This document shows, piece by piece, positions 43,409 to 51,548 of a DNA stretch of 64,000 bases. The notes below the pieces were generated by a model. That model was not told the DNA's origin. It did no database searches and was given only the letters and a program-made list of their open reading frames with translations. The stretch comes from an uncultured Bacteroidales bacterium. GTDB taxonomy: Bacteria > Bacteroidota > Bacteroidia > Bacteroidales > UBA932. A program made the position numbers and the translations under genes. The DNA is taken from assembly GCA_934725015.1 (NCBI GenBank), contig CAKVAS010000001.1:248001-312000 (forward strand), in the 5' to 3' direction. Position 1 is the stretch's first letter. Each line of letters starts with the position of its first letter.

Positions 43409-45205
43409 TCATTTGGCTATCTGTACCTTCACATTGTCTATATATAGCCAGCAGGTAGTGTTTGTCGTTCCGGCCTGATGCTCCGCCGAACTTCTCCATG
43501 TGATTCGCATTGTTCCCGTCGGAGCCGAATGAATGATTCTGGTGTCACTGTTCGGAGTATTTGTGTACGACCCGGTGTATTCCTTCGCATAGAAAGTGTT
43601 CTCCGCCTCAAAGGTTCCGGCATCATCCCCGCTATCATATCCTTTAGTATCAGTCACATAACCTATATAGACATCCTGACCGACATTTCCGTCTGCACTG
43701 AGTATCGGGATTCCGCCATATTCGTTATTGATTCCATAGTCGTATGAAACGGATATGTCGGCAGACTTCTTGAGGGAAATTATCGGTGCAGAATCAACTC
43801 TCGCATCATAATCGGCCGATGTCTCACGCCTTGCGGCTATCCTTATGCATTTGCCGCTCTCCGCACCGACTCGTCCTCCGGTCCAACCATTAAGGAATGA
43901 CTTCGGCGATTTGCTCCCTGCATTGGAAGTCGAGTACTTGTCTCCGGAATTAAAGGATTCCACAGAAGAGAAATCCTCGTAAAGAAGATACGGAAGCGCA
44001 GCGGAAATGTCTGCAACAAGAGATGCGCTCATGTCCGGCATCCTTACGACCTGCGAAGCATCTACGTGTTCGGTGTCAAAGGTCACGGTTATGTCCTTCC
44101 CGGAAAATGCCCTGTAGGCATCGGTGTCCTCGAACACAATCTCAAAGGACTCGCCGGTAGTGATTTCATGCCCCGGACGATATTCATAGACCGTCGAGCC
44201 GTCTCCCCAGACGCAGCCGTCAGGAGCGGTCAGGCGCACGGCATCCGCATTTTCTCCCAGATTGTTGGCAGAAACGGAGAAACGAACCCTCGCATAATCC
44301 CGCACATCAGAGAGAAGGAGACGCACCGGAGTGGAGTGCCCTGCTGCAAATGTCCGTCCGTCGAGGGCTATGGGGTCTGTCGTTCCTATTTTTGTCGTGG
44401 AATATACCTTTATATTGAATGAATCCGACGCATCGAACGATGTCGGGAAAATCGAAGCCATCGCATAATTACTTTTCTCAGTCGATGAAGCCTCAAGAGG
44501 CTCGGAAAGTTTCAGGGTTATCGAAGACTCGCCGTCCGAAAGTTCCGGTGCGGCATACGGATCGCTGAAATCGGCGGTTATCCTGCCGACAACGGACTTA
44601 GGAAAATCAAGCACTATCTTTTCTATCTTCTCGCCGCCGAGTTTATCCCCGCCTTCCGGGACATAGAAGCGGAACTGGTGGAGGATGTGCTCCATGCTCA
44701 TTCCGAGACGGGTGTAGTCGGAGAGTTCCTCCACCTCTTCAAGCGGACCGTGAAGGACTGGAGAGGCTATCATGATGTCCGCACCGCCGCCGACAAGGCC
44801 GTCCTGAACCGACGGAATCGTGAACGTGGCATTTGTACCGCTGACGGACTCCGGGACAGGATAGGCGGCAAAGTAGGTGTAGCGGTCCTCCGGCATCGGG
44901 GCGCTGACAGTCGCGGTGAAGAAAGCCTTATCCCCGTCCGCGCCATAGACCGAGAACGGAGTGTTTTCCAGAGTGTATTCACCGGCCGAGTTTTTTGCCC
45001 AGACGGCGATGCGGTCACCGTTTTCCCATGATGAGGAAAGTCCGTCGGGATTCATCACGGTGCGCGTAGCCGCATCTCCCGTACAGAATCCGACTGTGCG
45101 CGGGCCGATGTTGCCGACATTTTCCACAGAGCCCTTCTGACACGAGGAAAACGCGCAGAGCAGTCCCGCCGCAATTATGTACCCAAGACGTTTCATAGTC
45201 TCCAT
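43409..45205 (-). CDS. Fimbrillin-like surface lipoprotein with C-terminal jelly-roll domain
   Basis: 598-aa lipoprotein (MKRLGYIIAAGLLCAFSSC; Met at 45196 or 45205). Residues about 35-300 are fimbrillin/Mfa-like (WENGDRIAVWAKNSAGEYTL, YTYFAAYPVPESV, SMEHILHQFRFYVPEG). A middle BACON/DUF-like beta domain and a C-terminal jelly-roll (LLYEDFSSVESFNSGDKYS up to CWLYIDNVKVQIAK) follow, similar to choice-of-anchor carbohydrate-binding modules. First gene of the seven-gene operon, preceded by a promoter box and a 50-bp tandem repeat tract. Confidence 0.72.
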   Translation of the reverse strand: METMKRLGYIIAAGLLCAFSSCQKGSVENVGNIGPRTVGFCTGDAATRTVMNPDGLSSSWENGDRIAVWAKNSAGEYTLENTPFSVYGADGDKAFFTATVSAPMPEDRYTYFAAYPVPESVSGTNATFTIPSVQDGLVGGGADIMIASPVLHGPLEEVEELSDYTRLGMSMEHILHQFRFYVPEGGDKLGGEKIEKIVLDFPKSVVGRITADFSDPYAAPELSDGESSITLKLSEPLEASSTEKSNYAMASIFPTSFDASDSFNIKVYSTTKIGTTDPIALDGRTFAAGHSTPVRLLLSDVRDYARVRFSVSANNLGENADAVRLTAPDGCVWGDGSTVYEYRPGHEITTGESFEIVFEDTDAYRAFSGKDITVTFDTEHVDASQVVRMPDMSASLVADISAALPYLLYEDFSSVESFNSGDKYSTSNAGSKSPKSFLNGWTGGRVGAESGKCIRIAARRETSADYDARVDSAPIISLKKSADISVSYDYGINNEYGGIPILSADGNVGQDVYIGYVTDTKGYDSGDDAGTFEAENTFYAKEYTGSYTNTPNSDTRIIHSAPTGTMRITWRSSAEHQAGTTNTTCWLYIDNVKVQIAK

Positions 45206-45321
45206 TTGTATGCGCGTCCGGCCTTGGGGTAGTTTTTACCTCAGGTCAAACATCTTGATTTTCAACTCTTTTGAGGAGACTTTCAAACTGAAACATCTCC
45301 TATATGTGCAATAATCCGCTG

Positions 45322-45329
45322 CAAATATA
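45322..45329 (-). promoter_or_regulatory. -7 promoter box of the DUF4493/PCMD operon
   Basis: Minus-strand TATATTTG, an exact TAnnTTTG match about 117 bp upstream of the first start codon, implying a leader of about 110 nt. Confidence 0.45.
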
Positions 45330-45410
45330 ATAAAATTTTTATACATGGACTTCGCTGATTCGTTTTTAGGGGGTTCAGATTTCTCGGCTTCACTTCGTTC
45401 CGCTCGAAAT

Positions 45411-45610
45411 GACAGGAGGAGACTTCGTTCAATATTACAGGAGAACACTTCTATTGAAACGACGGGAGGAGACTTCGTTCAATATTACAGGAGAACACTT
45501 CGATTGAAACGACAGGAGGAGACCTCGTTCAATATTACAGGAGAACACTTCTATTGAAACGACAGGAGGAGACCTCGTTCAATATGACAGAAGAACACTT
45601 CTATTGAGAT
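45411..45610. repeat. Four 50-bp tandem repeats (VNTR)
   Basis: Units at 45411-45460, 45461-45510, 45511-45560 and 45561-45610. Each begins GACAGGAGGAGACTTCGTTC or a close variant and continues AATATTACAGGAGAACACTT; units differ by only a few bases, the last being the most diverged. The period is not a multiple of three, so this is not a protein repeat. Confidence 0.9.
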
Positions 45611-45704
45611 GAAGTGGAGGATAATGCGGAACTCCGTTCGGGATGAGGGCTGTCATCTCGAACGGAGTGAGAGATCTTTGTGCAAGGCCGTGCCGCCGAA
45701 ATCC

Positions 45705-46823
45705 CTACTTCAGAAGTGCCGTGATGTTGCGGCAGGTGTCGGGGCTGATGTTGGCGGTCTGGGCGGCAATCATGCCGGCGCGGCGGGCGGGGTCGTCGCA
45801 GAGGAGGAGAGCCTGACGGACCTGCTCGCGTATGTCGGTGGTGGCGTAGGAAAGACCGTGGTAGTGGAAGAACAGGGCGTTCATCGTCTCGCAGCCGGGA
45901 ATGGGCGCGGTGTGGATAATCGGGATGTGCTTCGCGGCGGCCTCGGTGCTGGAAAGCCCGCCCGGCTTGGTGAAGAGCACGTCACAGGCATCCATGAGGT
46001 TCGGAATCCTGTCGGTGAAGCCGAGCGCGACCACATTGTCGTTGTGGCGGAAATTCTTCTGCAGCCTCGCGCGCAGTTCGGCGTTGTTGCCGCAGACGAG
46101 AATCACCTCGACGGAGTCGCCGCACTTGCGGAGAATCTCCCTGACCGTGTCCTGAATGTGCCCGAAGCCCATGCTTCCGGACATAAGGAGAAACCATTTC
46201 TTGTCCGCGTCCATATAGCCGTAGTCAAGTATGCACTGCCCCCTCGCCTCGCGCCTGTCCTTGGCCGGCTGATGAAAGACAGCCCTCACCGGGATTCCAT
46301 ACGGGTGCAGTTTTTCTCTCGGAAGGCCCTTCTTGACACATTCCTCGATGAGGTGCTCGTGAGGCACGATGTAGTGGTCCAGTTCGGTGTCCTTCATGAA
46401 CGGGATGCAGGTGTAGTCGGTCATGATGAAGACGGACTTGGCCGTGAGCTTGCCCTTGCGCTTGAGGGCGGTTATGGCCTCCGCAGGAAAAATGTGGACG
46501 CAGACGACCACGTCGAACTTGTTTCCCTCGATGTAGTCGTGAAGACGGTCGCAGTAGAGCTTGTTGGCGTAATAGACCGGGGACTTGGAGGTTTCGAGAG
46601 CGTCGCTGACCACCGTTCCCGCGCGATAGGCCATCGCGAAGAGCTTGGTGCGCGTGGAGAAGAGATATATTTCCGAAGAACGCTCCTTCGCCTCGGGACT
46701 CACGAGTCCCATGGTGTCCTGAACCTCAGCCTCAATTCCCTGTGACTGAAGATATTCGAGATAGGCTTTCGCCGCAGAGTTGTGTCCCTCGCCGGTGGAG
46801 CAGGACAGTATCAGCACTTTCAT
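45705..46823 (-). CDS. GT28-like diacylglycerol glycosyltransferase (UgtP/MGDG-synthase type)
   Basis: 372-aa cytosolic/peripheral glycosyltransferase, GT-B fold. The N-terminus VLILSCSTGEGHNSAAKAYLEYL has the GEGH loop of MGDG synthases and UgtP; VFIMTDYTCIPFM and HYIVPHEHLIEECVKKGL follow. The C-terminal half has the nucleotide-sugar site (WFLLMSGSMGFG, VEVILVCGNNAEL, DVLFTKPGGLSSTEAAA). Predicted to add sugar from UDP-sugar to diacylglycerol, making glycolipid; MurG is a more distant alternative. Monocistronic and bordered by dispersed repeats. Confidence 0.85.
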   Translation of the reverse strand: MKVLILSCSTGEGHNSAAKAYLEYLQSQGIEAEVQDTMGLVSPEAKERSSEIYLFSTRTKLFAMAYRAGTVVSDALETSKSPVYYANKLYCDRLHDYIEGNKFDVVVCVHIFPAEAITALKRKGKLTAKSVFIMTDYTCIPFMKDTELDHYIVPHEHLIEECVKKGLPREKLHPYGIPVRAVFHQPAKDRREARGQCILDYGYMDADKKWFLLMSGSMGFGHIQDTVREILRKCGDSVEVILVCGNNAELRARLQKNFRHNDNVVALGFTDRIPNLMDACDVLFTKPGGLSSTEAAAKHIPIIHTAPIPGCETMNALFFHYHGLSYATTDIREQVRQALLLCDDPARRAGMIAAQTANISPDTCRNITALLK

Positions 46824-46890
46824 ATATTCCTAAAATTTATGTCATGTCATTTGAATCCGGACAGATTTCGGCAAAAAGATTTCTCGCTTC

Positions 46891-46972
46891 GCTCGAAATG
46901 ACAGAATGCCTGAAACGACAAAATGCCCGAACGACAGAATGCTCGAAATGACATGGCGTTCTAAATGACACA
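46891..46972. repeat. Degenerate 16-17-bp repeat tract, CTCGAAATGACA family
   Basis: Successive units GCTCGAAATGACAGAAT, GCCTGAAACGACAAAAT, GCCCGAACGACAGAAT, GCTCGAAATGACATGGC and GTTCTAAATGACACAAC. The motif is the same as near 45400 and, inverted, near 45655. It lies between the GH31 and GT28-like genes. Confidence 0.7.
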
Positions 46973-47000
46973 ACAATATCCGGCGACAAAATTAAGGAAT

Positions 47001-49424
47001 TTATTTCAATTCGACGGTCACCACCGACTTTTCGGCGACATTGCACTCCGGAATGCTGATTATGGTCGCTGTGCCACGCACAACCTCTTCAGCAGGCTTG
47101 CCGTTGACCCTGACCGACGACGGTCTCACGGTCATCCCTTCAAGCACGACGTCAATCCGGCGGGTTTCCGAGGCATTCTTGTAGCTGCCCTTGCGAGGAT
47201 TCACCGTCAACTGCATCTTCCTGCCTCTGAGCGACTTCTCGATGAGGGTCGTCGTATAGTCGGTGTCGTAGGCCTGGCTCACGCCGTCGTCCTCATAGAG
47301 ACTGAAACTGCTGTTTCCCGCTCCGGGAACGACGAGCAGACGCAGACGGTTGTCGGGAGTCTGGAGGTTCCGGATGCCCTCTCCGGCAAGCGGGATGACC
47401 GAGCCGGCCTTCACATACCACGGATTCTCGTCAATCGCGTAATGGAGCGTTTTGGTCGAGCCGCCACTGTGGATACAGTGATGCGCCATGTCGTACCAGT
47501 CGCTGCCATTCGGAAACCACATCTTGCGTTCGGTCTTGCCTGTGGCAGGGTCAAGAGGTTGGCAGAGAGCCGTGGCGAGGATGTTTTCGCCGAACATATA
47601 CTCCTCGTCCCATTCATAGGCCTGCGGGATCTCCGGACAGTCGTAGTAGAGCGGACGGCAGATGCTGACTCCCGTGTCGTAGGCCTCGCGGGAAAGCGTA
47701 TAGACATATGGGGTGAGGGCATAGCGGAGCTCAATTGCAGCCTTCATGTATTCGTAGTGGGAAGGATATTCCCAAATCTTCCTTTCAAGGAACTTGCTCT
47801 CGGTCGAATGGGTCTTGAAAATCGGAGTGAACACGCCGAACTGGAGCCAGCGGGTGTAGAGTTCAGGGTCGGTCGGATGTCCGGTCTTCTGGTAGTGGCC
47901 GCCGATGTCGTGTCCCCAATAGCCATAGCCTACATTGGACGCGGACGCGGTGAACGACGGCAGCATCTCAAGCGTGCTCCACTCGTCGTATGTGTCGCCG
48001 CTGAATCCAAGCTGGTAGCGGTGGCTTCCGAGGCCTCCCCAACGGTGATAGATGAACGGACGTTCCGCATCCTTTCCGAGAGTCGCGCTCTGGCGGACCT
48101 TGTCGTTGAAGAACGCCCAGTTAATCCAGAAGGTGTTGTTCAGCCCTTTCATATATTTGCTGTTGACCCACTGCTGCCAGTCTAACCACCAGAAATCCAC
48201 TCCCTGACGCTCAAGCGGACGTATGACCGAATTGAAATATGCGTCAGCCCACGCCTGCTGGTCCATGCGGTAAGGCACCGGAGCCTGATTGCCCTCCTTC
48301 GCGAAGCTTTCCGTGTTTCCCGCGAAGACATATGGTTCCTTATCATAGACATAGCCCTTCGGCCCGTCATAGTCGTCGGTACGGGAAAGATAGTCCTTCA
48401 CGAAATCATCGTAGCAGTCCTCGTAAGGACGGATGCCGGAAGCCGGATGGAGATTGAGCGAGGTCTTGAAGCCAAGCGCATGGATGTCGTGCAGAAGCCC
48501 CGTCGGGTTCTCGATGAGGTCATGGTTCCAGGAATATCCGGTCCACCCCCTCGCCTGCCCGAACTCGTCCCTGCCCTTGTTCTTGTCGAGAGTCTTCCAT
48601 GTGAGATGCCAGTCCATGTCGATGACGAACACGTCGGCGGGGACCTCATGTTCGCGGAGTTCGGTGGCAATGGCAAGCAGCTCGTCATCGGTGTAGTGCC
48701 AGTAGCGGCTCCACCAGTAGCCGAAAGTGTATTTCGGCGGCATCGGAATCTTGCCGGCAACCTTCGTGAAATCGGAAAGCGCGGCCTTATAGTCGTGTCC
48801 GTAGGCGAAGATGTAGAGGTCCTGACGTTCCCCTTCCGGACGCGCCGCAACCCACTCTCCCCAGTCGGAGTCATTCTTCTCGAACACGTGTCTGCCGCTC
48901 TCATCGACTATCGCCCAGCCGTCGCGGGAGAGAAGCCCGTCTTCGAGCGGGCATTCCTGTGCGGCTCCCTTGCGGCGGAAGCGGCGCAGTGTCTTGGAGT
49001 CAAAGCGGCCGTCGATGCCGTCAAGCGTGCGCACCGTGCCCCTGAGGTTGCCGGTCGAGGCCATTCCCGGCCTCCAGGTCACGGGCTTGCCGTTCATGCG
49101 GAAGGAGACGCTGAGGTTGTCCTCCGTGAATCTGCCGTTCCCGGAATATGTGAGCGTCACCGAAGATGTGCGTATGACCGTATTGTCTCCGGTTCTGCTG
49201 ACCTTGAATGCCGGAACATTAAGATTCCTGTTTATGATTGCGAGTGAGGCCCTGTCCTCGAACTGTCCGTCCTCCGCCCATTCCATTCGTATCATCCTGT
49301 CCGTCAACACAGTAAAGCGGGCATTCCCCCGGATTACGACAGCCTCGTCCGCCGCCTTGGGATTCTGAGCATACGCAGCCGCGCACAACGGCAGCAATGC
49401 AATGGCAATCAGTGTTTTCTTCAT
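47001..49424 (-). CDS. Secreted GH31 alpha-glycosidase
   Basis: 807-aa exported enzyme (MKKTLIAIALLPLCAAAYAQ; start 49424). GH31 features: an N-terminal beta-sandwich; the catalytic barrel with FVIDMDWHLTWKTLDKNKG; nucleophile Asp415 in FWWLDWQQW; acid/base Asp477 in FSGDTYDEW; and GYGYWGHDIGGH, then RWLQFGVFTPIFKTHS. Hydrolyses alpha-linked sugars (alpha-glucosidase or alpha-xylosidase). The long insertion around YDGPKGYVYDKEPYVFAGN is usual for Bacteroidales periplasmic members. Stands alone with its own promoter box. Confidence 0.92.
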   Translation of the reverse strand: MKKTLIAIALLPLCAAAYAQNPKAADEAVVIRGNARFTVLTDRMIRMEWAEDGQFEDRASLAIINRNLNVPAFKVSRTGDNTVIRTSSVTLTYSGNGRFTEDNLSVSFRMNGKPVTWRPGMASTGNLRGTVRTLDGIDGRFDSKTLRRFRRKGAAQECPLEDGLLSRDGWAIVDESGRHVFEKNDSDWGEWVAARPEGERQDLYIFAYGHDYKAALSDFTKVAGKIPMPPKYTFGYWWSRYWHYTDDELLAIATELREHEVPADVFVIDMDWHLTWKTLDKNKGRDEFGQARGWTGYSWNHDLIENPTGLLHDIHALGFKTSLNLHPASGIRPYEDCYDDFVKDYLSRTDDYDGPKGYVYDKEPYVFAGNTESFAKEGNQAPVPYRMDQQAWADAYFNSVIRPLERQGVDFWWLDWQQWVNSKYMKGLNNTFWINWAFFNDKVRQSATLGKDAERPFIYHRWGGLGSHRYQLGFSGDTYDEWSTLEMLPSFTASASNVGYGYWGHDIGGHYQKTGHPTDPELYTRWLQFGVFTPIFKTHSTESKFLERKIWEYPSHYEYMKAAIELRYALTPYVYTLSREAYDTGVSICRPLYYDCPEIPQAYEWDEEYMFGENILATALCQPLDPATGKTERKMWFPNGSDWYDMAHHCIHSGGSTKTLHYAIDENPWYVKAGSVIPLAGEGIRNLQTPDNRLRLLVVPGAGNSSFSLYEDDGVSQAYDTDYTTTLIEKSLRGRKMQLTVNPRKGSYKNASETRRIDVVLEGMTVRPSSVRVNGKPAEEVVRGTATIISIPECNVAEKSVVTVELK

Positions 49425-49489
49425 ATTATGTGTATAAATTATCAGTCGTATATCAGTCAACGGTCGAAGGTCGAATCCCGCTCCGCCTT

Positions 49490-49497
49490 CAAAGATA
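49490..49497 (-). promoter_or_regulatory. -7 promoter box of the GH31 gene
   Basis: Minus-strand TATCTTTG, an exact TAnnTTTG match about 66 bp upstream of the GH31 start; no -33 TTTG found. Confidence 0.45.
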
Positions 49498-49569
49498 GTG
49501 CTTTTTTAATTCATTGACGGACACGGCCACCGGAATTATATTTAATCATAAAATTGTGGCATGATTATA

Positions 49570-49577
49570 TATTTTTG
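49570..49577 (+). promoter_or_regulatory. -7 promoter box of the tandem esterase gene
   Basis: TATTTTTG matches TAnnTTTG 100 bp upstream of the start. ATAAAATTGT occurs on both sides of it (about 49548 and 49584), a possible pair of binding sites. Confidence 0.45.
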
Positions 49578-49677
49578 TATCACATAAAATTGTACTCTAT
49601 GCTTTGGAAGGTTTTCTCTTGCAGTCCTCATCAAAATATGCCATCTTTACATTCAGAAAAATTAAAACCACTTCTTT

Positions 49678-51420
49678 ATGAAACACAATCACATTGCACG
49701 GGCTCTTGCCGCAGGCTTAATGCTCCTTTCTTCGGTTGCCTTTGCAGGAGAGAGAGTCGCGGTGTGGCCTAAGGGAAAGATGCCGCACAGACAGGAACAT
49801 CAGATTGCCGCGATGACGGACGAGGCGGCGCAGAAGGGCTTCAAGGCGGACAGGCACCGCACGGCATACATCGAATGGTACGACGCCCCTAAGGCCGGAG
49901 TGCGCAACGGAGCCTGCATGATACTCATTTCCGGAGGTGGATACAACAGCTGCTGCGACGTGAATCTCGTGGCCGGATGGGCGGAGAAACTGACCGCGCT
50001 CGGCTTCCAGTGCGTGAACTTTGTCTATCGCACCCCTCGGCCGGAAGGCATTCCGCTCTATCAGACGGCATGGGAAGACGGGCAGAGGGCAGTCAGGCTG
50101 GTGCGCAGGGACGCGGAAAAACGCGGCTTTGACCCGGAGAAGATAGGAACAATCTCCATGTCGGCAGGCTCGCACCTCGCGCTTCTTCTCGGAACGTCGT
50201 CACAGACAAAGGCCTACGAACCTATTGACGCTGTTGACAGCATTCCCTGCCACATAAACTGGGCGATTGTCAACGCTCCGGCATACGCCACAACGGACGG
50301 GGAGACCGGCACACCGGCCACAAGGGAAGGCTACGGAACCGACGTAAAACTCAGCTCCGTCTTCAAGTTCGACGAAAAGACCTGCCCGATGAGCCTGCAC
50401 CACGGCGGACTTGACCCATACTCCCCTACTGCATCGACTTTAGTCTATAGGCAGCTGCGCCGCATGAACATACCGGCGGAGCTTCATCTCTACCCGGACA
50501 AGGGACACGGCGCGTTCGGATTCGACCGGGCGGTGGAGTTCATGAGGCAGATGGGATTCATGGGACCGGTTCCCGCCGAGGTCCCGATTATGGACGTCTA
50601 TTCTTCCGACGCGGACAGGGCCGAGGTCATAAGGGAGAATGTCTGGCCGGAAGGAATGATGCCGGACGCTCAGGACAAGCAGTGCACTCCTTACATAGAA
50701 TGGCACATCCCGGCAAAGCTCACGACCACGGCGATTCAAATCATCTATTCCGGAGGTTCGTACATGAACAACGGGCCGGACGGTTTTGAGGTCACTCCGG
50801 CACGCCGCTACCTCAACAGCAAGGGGATGACAGTCGTGACGTTGAAATACCGCACCCCGCGTCCGGAAGGCCTGTCCAAGCATACGACGGCATGGGAAGA
50901 CCTCCAGCGCACGATAAGGATTGTCCGCAGCGAGGCGGCTTCGAGGGGTCTCGACCCTGACAGAATCGGAATCATGGGAAGTTCGGCAGGCGGACACCTT
51001 ACTCTTATGGGCGTGACATCGTCCCTCCACAACTCCTACCTGCCCAAGGACGACATCGACAGGCTCTCATGCAGCGTCCAGTGGGGCATCGGAATTTATC
51101 CGGCATACGCCCTCACCGACGGAATCGACAACCACAACACCGGAGGCGGAAATGAAGACGACGCGGCCCTCGTTCCGGAGTTCAGCTTCGACCTCAAGAC
51201 GGCTCCGATGCTGTTCGTCCACGGCGACGCCGACGGCTGGGCAGCGATGAACTCAGTGAAATGCTGGGAGAAGATGAGGGCGATGGGCATCCAGTCCGAG
51301 CTCCACACCCTCGCCCTGCGCAGCCACTGCTTCCAGCGCACCTGCTCTCCGGGCACGGGAAGCTACACCCACCTCGACCGCATCTGGGAATTCCTCTCCG
51401 CAAAGGGCTACAACAAATAA
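49678..51420 (+). CDS. Secreted tandem alpha/beta-hydrolase (two esterase domains)
   Basis: 580-aa exported protein (HIARALAAGLMLLSSVAFA). Two homologous alpha/beta-hydrolase halves of about 270 residues: the first has WYDAPKAGVRNGACMILISGGGY and nucleophile Ser162 in ISMSAGSH; the second has HIPAKLTTTAIQIIYSGGSY and Ser436 in GSSAGGH. Both halves share YRTPRPEG and a TAWED motif. The candidate catalytic His is in DKGHGAF for half 1 and RSHCFQR for half 2. The nucleophile elbow of half 1 has Ser in place of the first Gly of GxSxG. Resembles acetyl-xylan esterase/lipase-like carbohydrate esterases; substrate unknown. Confidence 0.8.
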   Translation: MKHNHIARALAAGLMLLSSVAFAGERVAVWPKGKMPHRQEHQIAAMTDEAAQKGFKADRHRTAYIEWYDAPKAGVRNGACMILISGGGYNSCCDVNLVAGWAEKLTALGFQCVNFVYRTPRPEGIPLYQTAWEDGQRAVRLVRRDAEKRGFDPEKIGTISMSAGSHLALLLGTSSQTKAYEPIDAVDSIPCHINWAIVNAPAYATTDGETGTPATREGYGTDVKLSSVFKFDEKTCPMSLHHGGLDPYSPTASTLVYRQLRRMNIPAELHLYPDKGHGAFGFDRAVEFMRQMGFMGPVPAEVPIMDVYSSDADRAEVIRENVWPEGMMPDAQDKQCTPYIEWHIPAKLTTTAIQIIYSGGSYMNNGPDGFEVTPARRYLNSKGMTVVTLKYRTPRPEGLSKHTTAWEDLQRTIRIVRSEAASRGLDPDRIGIMGSSAGGHLTLMGVTSSLHNSYLPKDDIDRLSCSVQWGIGIYPAYALTDGIDNHNTGGGNEDDAALVPEFSFDLKTAPMLFVHGDADGWAAMNSVKCWEKMRAMGIQSELHTLALRSHCFQRTCSPGTGSYTHLDRIWEFLSAKGYNK

Positions 51421-51441
51421 GCACGAGCCTTACCCAAAAGT

Positions 51442-51510
51442 CAAACTTCGCCAAATGGAGGTGATTTTACCTTCGTTTGGCGAAGTTTCATTATGATACT
51501 TTGCCAAACG
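51442..51510. repeat. 69-bp palindromic direct repeat, upstream copy
   Basis: Begins CAAACTTCGCCAAATGGAGG and ends ACTTTGCCAAACG. It contains the perfect 13-bp inverted repeat AAACTTCGCCAAA / TTTGGCGAAGTTT, then a further half-site. It is 67/69 identical by eye to 53010-53078. Its last half-site supplies the -33 TTTG of the ATPase promoter. Confidence 0.9.
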
Positions 51511-51530
51511 GAGCGTTTTTTATATCTTTG
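51500..51530 (+). promoter_or_regulatory. Complete promoter of the AAA ATPase gene, overlapping the palindromic repeat
   Basis: TTTG (51500-51503), a 19-bp spacer and TATCTTTG (51523-51530) match the full Bacteroidota consensus. The -33 box lies within the repeat, and a further half-site GGCAAAGTTTG (51532-51542) covers the transcription start, so binding of a factor to the repeats would block transcription. Confidence 0.75.
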
Positions 51531-51548
51531 TGGCAAAGTTTGACCATT

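Larger units (their letters stand above)
45206..45704. other. Repeat-rich intergenic region (about 500 bp)
   Basis: No gene supported. It contains the promoter of the DUF4493/PCMD operon (45322-45329), a CTCGAAATGACA-type dispersed motif (45378-45415), four 50-bp tandem repeats (45411-45610) and an inverted CATCTCGAACGG motif (about 45650-45680). Open frames crossing the tract are translations of repeats. Confidence 0.6.

Noticed and set aside
45345..45557. 70-codon ORF across the 50-bp repeats
   Set aside because: The repeat period shifts the frame in each unit, so the peptide is not repetitive and has no support as a protein.
45411..45610. CRISPR array
   Set aside because: Units are contiguous 50-mers without unique spacers and no cas gene is in the window.
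51477..51548. Upstream start of the AAA ATPase
   Set aside because: The extra 24 residues translate the palindromic repeat and lie largely before the predicted transcription start.
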